The notes under the pieces were generated by a model, which saw nothing but the letters and a program-made list of their open reading frames with translations, was not told the DNA's origin and did not search any database. A stretch of 64,000 nt of DNA, taken from the NCBI RefSeq assembly GCF_015694525.1, contig NZ_JADQDM010000001.1, positions 620,001 through 684,000 of the forward strand, read 5' to 3'. Below, in pieces: positions 60,501-64,000 of this stretch; positions within the stretch are counted from its first letter, which is position 1, and the number at the start of each line of letters is the position of its first letter. This stretch comes from Hymenobacter ruricola. GTDB lineage: Bacteria; Bacteroidota; Bacteroidia; Cytophagales; Hymenobacteraceae. The position numbers were made by a program, and so were the translations under genes.

Positions 60501-61407
60501 CACCGACTACATCACGGCTTTTACCAACCGCTTGAGCTACCGTCTCACCACGGCGGCCCCGCGCGGCTGGCGCGAAGCCGGCGGCTGGAAGGCCGTGGCG
60601 TCGCGCTTCGCCACCCTCACCAGCATCACCGTGGACCGCCGCACCACCGACCCGCGGCTGCTCTCGCGCCTCAGCCCCTTCAGCTACGACAAGGAGGACG
60701 ACCAACTGCTGGCTTTCAACCAGCTCTTTCGGAACACGCTGTACTTCAACCGTTCCAATCCGGTATTTGGCGCTGAGCTCACTTTTCAGCAAACTCAGCA
60801 GAAAACCCTGCTGGCCCAGGGCCGCGACCTGCGCAACGTGAGCACCCAGAGCCTGCTGCTGCGCCGCACGCTGGCCACCTCGTTCACGGGCCGCCTCACG
60901 GGCTCGCGCGACATCCGCGAAGCCAGCAGCGACTACCTGCTCACCCGCAACTACCGCCTGCTCAGCTACGCCGTGCAGCCCGAAATCAGCTACCAGCCCT
61001 CGCCCAGCCTGCGCTTCACCGGCACCTACTTGCGCACCCACAAGCAAAACACCTTCACCGCCGACCTGCCCACGGTGCCCGTGCCCACGCCGGCCGAAAC
61101 CCACCCCGGCATCTTCGACGAGCTGGGCATCGAAACCCGCATCAGCCAGGTGAATAAGCGCACCATCACGGCCGCCACGCGCTACACCCGCGTCAAATTC
61201 GATGTGGACCGGCCCGAAGACCTCAACTCGGTGGTGGCCATCGAAATCCTCAACGCCCTGCGCCCCGGCAGCAACTTCACCTGGAACCTGAACGTGGAGC
61301 AGCGCCTCAGCAACGGCCTGAACATCACGCTGGCCTACGACGGCCGCAAAGCCAGCGGCCTCAACACCGTGCACACCGGCCGCATGCAGGTGGCGGTGCT
61401 GTTTTGA
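57523..61407 (+). CDS. Predicted outer-membrane beta-barrel protein, 1294 residues, family not recognised
   Basis: A signal peptide (1-28, ending AQAQ) is followed by a soluble N-terminal part, then a region with a barrel-like alternating pattern and many Tyr/Arg/Asn strands to the C-terminus, which ends in an aromatic (VAVLF), as in outer-membrane barrels. A conserved-looking block, PGINKTGNLARGISFGNTQNVFVN and QQLQQFDKIYITL, occupies about 160-240. A Pro/Ala/Gly/Gln-rich insert of about 80 residues (about 285-370) interrupts it. No TonB box, plug domain or enzymatic motif is visible. The gene is monocistronic and 137 bp downstream of the kinase. Function unknown. Confidence 0.75.
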   Translation: MIRRLRLCFPLAGLLVAALVLLLLPAQAQVRPAKPADAPPLSTRRCRYVRLAPGRDTTFFALADTLTVVPSSVRAGGRGLDYDGRTDRYRWVRPAPRDSSGAPVADSVEVCYRVLPLRLTAARYRRPIGLMDSLGFRQPIMGLEDFSQKEQILSTPGINKTGNLARGISFGNTQNVFVNSALNLQLEGKLAENINLTAAISDQNVPFQPEGNTQQLQQFDKIYITLTNPNWSLTAGDVVLRNKPDYFLRYYKNIQGAAAEANFGPPILGLAGAGASQGMSNATFLNGQVGQLANGSLPAGPGNTTAPATLNPPAISQPQLTDPNRQQATGGAPPLPQGDAAPVAGATVNSGGVRKGLAWRSSTAVAGGVAKGKFASIDLPPIENVQGPYRLSGPNGEPYIIVLANSEKVYLDGRLQTRGFDADYTIDYNLAEVTFTPRHLITRNSRIKIDFEYSDLNYSRSLVTASHYQQLGRLNVHGNFYQEADNPNNALNIDLQDTALVRRLQRAGNVGVAQVAGGDSTAYNRRIVQYHREVRTVGGRRLPVFTYVGADSPVDSVRGSYNVAFTDVGQGNGDYERSTEPRFQSTNGTVYTYVSPGGGRYLPVRRVATPLRKQMVAGGVSFQVDSSTTVFVDAAHSRLERNRFSPESDQDGAVRVGYAMQDRRLPAVLAVGPLRGYRLRSTLDYEYTGKNFSPIDRYRDIEFERNWSNGTTQQSTGVNSTAREDNIFNFSVGAAKDFNNNVNYRLSRRYRPGEVSGLQHWLDAAQKVGNLELRGSLFLLNSDAGRFHSDWARGEATGRFVGGRVVPGYTYRFDKNRVSSTTTDTIRSANYFDEHNVFLQSRDSARTQFRLDYSYRRDQTPNLEQNALQLRGTAQTWQGTLASRLSKNQDVRLLATYRDLDSLGLAHNRTVLGQVFYNASLFQNQVRSELNYSVATGRELKRDYSFLAVPAGQGTHYYAGDLNGNLREDKEEFFEAQTPDAQYRTYIKVYLPTTDYITAFTNRLSYRLTTAAPRGWREAGGWKAVASRFATLTSITVDRRTTDPRLLSRLSPFSYDKEDDQLLAFNQLFRNTLYFNRSNPVFGAELTFQQTQQKTLLAQGRDLRNVSTQSLLLRRTLATSFTGRLTGSRDIREASSDYLLTRNYRLLSYAVQPEISYQPSPSLRFTGTYLRTHKQNTFTADLPTVPVPTPAETHPGIFDELGIETRISQVNKRTITAATRYTRVKFDVDRPEDLNSVVAIEILNALRPGSNFTWNLNVEQRLSNGLNITLAYDGRKASGLNTVHTGRMQVAVLF

Positions 61408-61453
61408 GCGCTTGCCGAGGCGGTTTCGGGGCAGTGGCCGGCGGGGGCCTGCT

Positions 61454-61496
61454 GTTCGGTTACATTCCTTTTATTTTTATGCGAATGTAACCGAAC
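61454..61496. repeat. 14-bp perfect inverted repeat between convergent genes
   Basis: GTTCGGTTACATTC (61454-61467) and its exact complement at 61483-61496 flank a 15-base AT-rich loop. It lies in the 203-bp gap between the barrel and exonuclease genes. There is no U run, so it is not a standard terminator, although it may still stop RNA polymerase or protect mRNA 3' ends. Confidence 0.8.
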
Positions 61497-61610
61497 CCGG
61501 CGGGTAGCATGGAAAAGGGATGCGCACAGGCTCCTTCCGTACCTTCCGGCGCCGTTCCACAGCCTTTGCCTCGCTTACGTCTTTGGCCGCCCGGGTTCTT
61601 CGGCCCGGCG

Positions 61611-62222
61611 CTAAGCGCGCGCGTAGGCCTGCTTCGCCGCCCGCGCCGCCAGCCCGGCCGTGAGCTCGCGCTGCTTGTAGCACAGCGGCAGTGCCGTGCC
61701 GGACTGAAACGCCCGCACCGTGATTTCGGCGCAGGCCCGTGCGTCGCTCAGCGCGTCGTGGTGGTTGAGCGGGATGCCAAAATGCCCCGCCACGTGGTCG
61801 AGCTTGTGGCGCTCCAGAAACGGCCAGCACACCTTGGCCAGCTTCACCGAGCACAGGCTGTGGAAAGCCGGAATGGGCACGCCGAAATCGCGCAGCGTGT
61901 ATTCGAGCACGCTCACGTCGAAGGCCGAATTGTGGGCCACCACGGGCTGCTCGTGCAGGTAGGGGAGGAGGTCAGCCCAGACATCGGCCAGGCTGGGCGC
62001 GTCGTGCAGCTGGGTTTCGGCAATGCCGTGCACCTGGTAGTTGCGCCAGTCCACGCGCAGCACGCGGGGGCGCAGCAGGGTCTGGTACGTCTCCACGATG
62101 TGGCCGCCGCGCACCCGCACCACGCCCACGGCGCAGGCGCTGGCCCGGTGCTCGTTGGCGGTTTCAAAGTCGATGGCCGTGAAATTGAGGTTGGCCAGAG
62201 CGTGGGTAATGGCAGCTTGCAT
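61611..62222 (-). CDS. DnaQ-like 3'-5' exonuclease (DEDDh)
   Basis: 203 residues. Exo I is FTAIDFETAN (14-23), Exo II is VVAHNSAFDVSVLEY (about 93-107), and Exo III is HHDALSDARACAE (His-Asp, about 152-164), the DEDDh set of the epsilon/exonuclease family. Proteins of this size without BRCT or helicase parts are usually stand-alone repair or RNA-trimming exonucleases. It is the second gene after the polytopic membrane protein on the minus strand, 46 bp away. Whether it acts on DNA or RNA is not decidable from sequence. Confidence 0.9.
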   Translation of the reverse strand: MQAAITHALANLNFTAIDFETANEHRASACAVGVVRVRGGHIVETYQTLLRPRVLRVDWRNYQVHGIAETQLHDAPSLADVWADLLPYLHEQPVVAHNSAFDVSVLEYTLRDFGVPIPAFHSLCSVKLAKVCWPFLERHKLDHVAGHFGIPLNHHDALSDARACAEITVRAFQSGTALPLCYKQRELTAGLAARAAKQAYARA

Positions 62223-62267
62223 GCGGAAAGATACTTCGGCGCAGAAGATTGGAAAGGGGGCCGGCGG

Positions 62268-63758
62268 CTAACGCCGGGGCACAAGGTCGGGCGCGCTGGG
62301 GTCGCAGCACACGTTGGGCACGTGGAAGTAGCGCTCGGTCACGTCGTTGATGTTGCCGTCGCAGCCGGTGGTCAGGTCGATGTCAAATTCCAGGTTGCGC
62401 GGCGGCGTGAACTGGCGGAGCGGCATCAATATCCGGGCCGTGGGCAGGCGGAGCGGCGGCAAGGTCACCGTGGGCTGCCCGGTGCGTTGGGCCTCGCGCA
62501 ACAGCGCGTAGCGGGCCTGCATCTGGGCATCGAAGGGCGCGGCGGCCGTGGCCAGCTCGCGCCACGCCACCGGCACATTGCCCACCGCAAACAAGCCCGC
62601 CACCAGCAGCGCCAGCGCGGGTGCAAAGCGCCGCAAACGCGGCGCCCACCGGGCCACCCCCGGCAGCAGGGCCACCAGCCACGCCAGCGCCAGCACGGTT
62701 ATCAGCATGAGCAGCAGCATTTCATTGCGACCCCGGTGCAGCGGCGGCCCCACCAGCACGTAGCGAAACAGCAGAAACCCGACGGTATTCATTGCCCCAA
62801 AAGCCAGCAGCAGCGCCCACCAATGCCGGCGCGGCCAGCTGGCCACCGCGGCGGCAGTAGTAGAAGAACTAGACTGAAACCCCAGCCATAGCCCGGCTGC
62901 CGCGGCGGCCAGCAAGCTCAGCGCATTCAGGGGCTGCGCAAGAAACAGCACCATTGAATAAGCCGTGCGCGGCAGCAGCACCAGCCAGCGGTAGGCGTGC
63001 AGCGGGTCGGTGGGCGGGGCGGTGGCGGCCACGCGCAGCCAGTTGCCGGGCGCCAGCACCGCAGCCGCGGCCGTAGCGCCGGCCACCGCCAGCCACAGCC
63101 ACCACTTGGGGCGGGCGGCTGTGGGCAGGGCGTAGCCCAGCAGGGCCAGCACCGGCACGGCTTGCAGCATCGTCAGCTCATTGCCCGCCACGGCCAGCAC
63201 CAGCGGCCCGCAGGCCCAGCCGGCGCTGCGCCACTGCGCCGCCGCGGGGCCCCAGCCCGCCCGCAAAGCCAGCGCCGCAAACGTGAGCAGGCTCGACAAA
63301 GTGAGTTGGTACACCACAACCCCACACAACCAGTACAGAAACGAAAACGGCGCGGCCGTCGCGTTGCAAAACAGCGCCAGCAGCAGGGCCGTCGCCCAAT
63401 GCGCTGTGCTCCAGGCAAACTCAATCCGCAGCACGATGTGAAAAACTGTGCGCAGCAAAAACGCTAAACTGGCCCATTGCATCCCGAAAACGAGCAATGA
63501 CACCAGCCGCACGCCTTCCAGCCAGCCGTAGGTAACGGGGTTGAGCACGGTCATGAAAAATGTGGAGGTGAACCGGCCCGACCACGTCAGGTAAAACCAC
63601 TTTTGCATGCCCCACAGCCCGTGCTCGTGCGTCCAGTACGCCGTGCGGTAATCATCGAAAAACGGATGATTGAAGGCCATGAGCGCCACAAACGGCACCA
63701 CGGCCAGCACGAGGCCCAGCCGCAGCAAGTGGCGAAGAATGGGGGAGGAAGGAATCAA
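62268..63758 (-). CDS. Polytopic membrane protein, GT-C-like (DUF6056-type)
   Basis: 496 residues with about ten to twelve TM helices. FNHPFFDDYRTAYW follows TM1 (about 29-42), a paired-acid first-loop motif like that in GT-C glycosyltransferases, then WSGRFTSTFFMTV. A long soluble C-terminus (about 400-496) with Cys residues (TTGCDGN, PNVCCDPS) should face the periplasm. The family name is from resemblance in pattern, not from a search. The start at 63758 is the first ATG of the frame. It precedes the exonuclease gene by 45 bp. Confidence 0.65.
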   Translation of the reverse strand: MIPSSPILRHLLRLGLVLAVVPFVALMAFNHPFFDDYRTAYWTHEHGLWGMQKWFYLTWSGRFTSTFFMTVLNPVTYGWLEGVRLVSLLVFGMQWASLAFLLRTVFHIVLRIEFAWSTAHWATALLLALFCNATAAPFSFLYWLCGVVVYQLTLSSLLTFAALALRAGWGPAAAQWRSAGWACGPLVLAVAGNELTMLQAVPVLALLGYALPTAARPKWWLWLAVAGATAAAAVLAPGNWLRVAATAPPTDPLHAYRWLVLLPRTAYSMVLFLAQPLNALSLLAAAAAGLWLGFQSSSSTTAAAVASWPRRHWWALLLAFGAMNTVGFLLFRYVLVGPPLHRGRNEMLLLMLITVLALAWLVALLPGVARWAPRLRRFAPALALLVAGLFAVGNVPVAWRELATAAAPFDAQMQARYALLREAQRTGQPTVTLPPLRLPTARILMPLRQFTPPRNLEFDIDLTTGCDGNINDVTERYFHVPNVCCDPSAPDLVPRR

Positions 63759-63811
63759 AGCGTGGCAGCCATTAAAGTGCGCAGTGCGGAAAAAAGGCGA
63801 GCATCGAGGGC

Positions 63812-64000
63812 TTAAATGCCGGCCAGCTTGCGGGCCGCTCGCACCACGGCCAGCTCCGCTTGCCCAGCCGGCGCCTGGGCCTTATCCAGCAGCGTTTTGG
63901 CCGAGGCCTGCCACGCCGCCGACGCCGCCTGCCCGGTTTGCAGCTGCGTGAGGCGCTCCAGCAGCAGCTTGGCCACGGCGGCGAGGCTAGTGGAAAGCGG
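63812..64000 (-). CDS. C-terminal end of an unidentified gene, running off the window
   Basis: An open frame on the minus strand from the window edge to a TAA at 63812-63814. The last 62 codons encode an Ala/Leu/Gln-rich helical segment (..AVAKLLLERLTQLQ..., ending VRAARKLAGI). The start is outside the window. The spacing to the next gene (53 bp) and codon use fit a real gene, but the short tail shows no family motif. Confidence 0.6.
   Translation of the reverse strand, partial: PLSTSLAAVAKLLLERLTQLQTGQAASAAWQASAKTLLDKAQAPAGQAELAVVRAARKLAGI

Overview
The window is GC-rich bacterial chromosome from a member of the Bacteroidota, most likely Cytophagales close to Hymenobacter. This is inferred from content, not from a search. 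The supporting signs are: an Alternative Complex III operon (actABCDEF) running into an A-type cytochrome c oxidase operon; a giant adhesin with a type IX secretion C-terminal domain; a relic of a SusD/RagB gene; a FadL porin paired with an SGNH-like lipoprotein; promoters of the Bacteroidota type TTTG-N19-TAnnTTTG; and almost no Shine-Dalgarno sequences. I see no rRNA, tRNA, CRISPR array, intact insertion sequence or phage.

Layout. 1-4 kb: end of ilvE, gcvT, comB, a MazG-like pyrophosphohydrolase and dtd, separated by palindromic intergenic repeats. 4-8 kb: an envelope-stress-type regulatory block read on the minus strand (OmpR-type regulator, histidine kinase, efflux adaptor lipoprotein, then a second regulator whose phospho-acceptor Asp is Ala). 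8-15 kb: a GT-C-like membrane protein, a pseudo-SGNH lipoprotein with its FadL porin, a 42-bp tandem repeat array, mltG and rnd. 15-24 kb: a SusD remnant beside an AT-rich island, an SPFH protein, small envelope proteins, queA, a lipoprotein-like methyltransferase and priA. 24-29 kb: the 1665-residue type IX adhesin. 29-35 kb: a YyaL-type thioredoxin-domain protein, a GSCFA protein with a very long disordered tail, and the rpsF-rpsR-rplI operon.

35.5-53.3 kb is the respiratory core. One consensus promoter upstream of actA opens a run of plus-strand genes: actA-actF (quinol:cytochrome c oxidoreductase), coxB and coxA, heme A and heme O synthases, two subunit III proteins, a subunit IV, a Sco-like protein, a DUF420 protein, a small CxxC membrane protein and a DUF983 protein. 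A strong terminator follows coxA and another closes the block. The genes together supply the enzyme, its heme A and probably its copper-site assembly, in the order expected for an ACIII-oxidase supercomplex. 53.4-64 kb: a very large NtrY-like histidine kinase, a 1294-residue predicted outer-membrane barrel, a DnaQ-like exonuclease, a polytopic membrane protein and the end of an unidentified gene.

The most unusual signals are: four intergenic hairpins whose stems are made of reiterated heptamers, all placed inside operons; the 42-bp array; and a set of proteins that keep a family fold but have lost catalytic or metal-binding residues (receiver D51A, SGNH Ser/His, Sco cysteines, one heme A synthase His).
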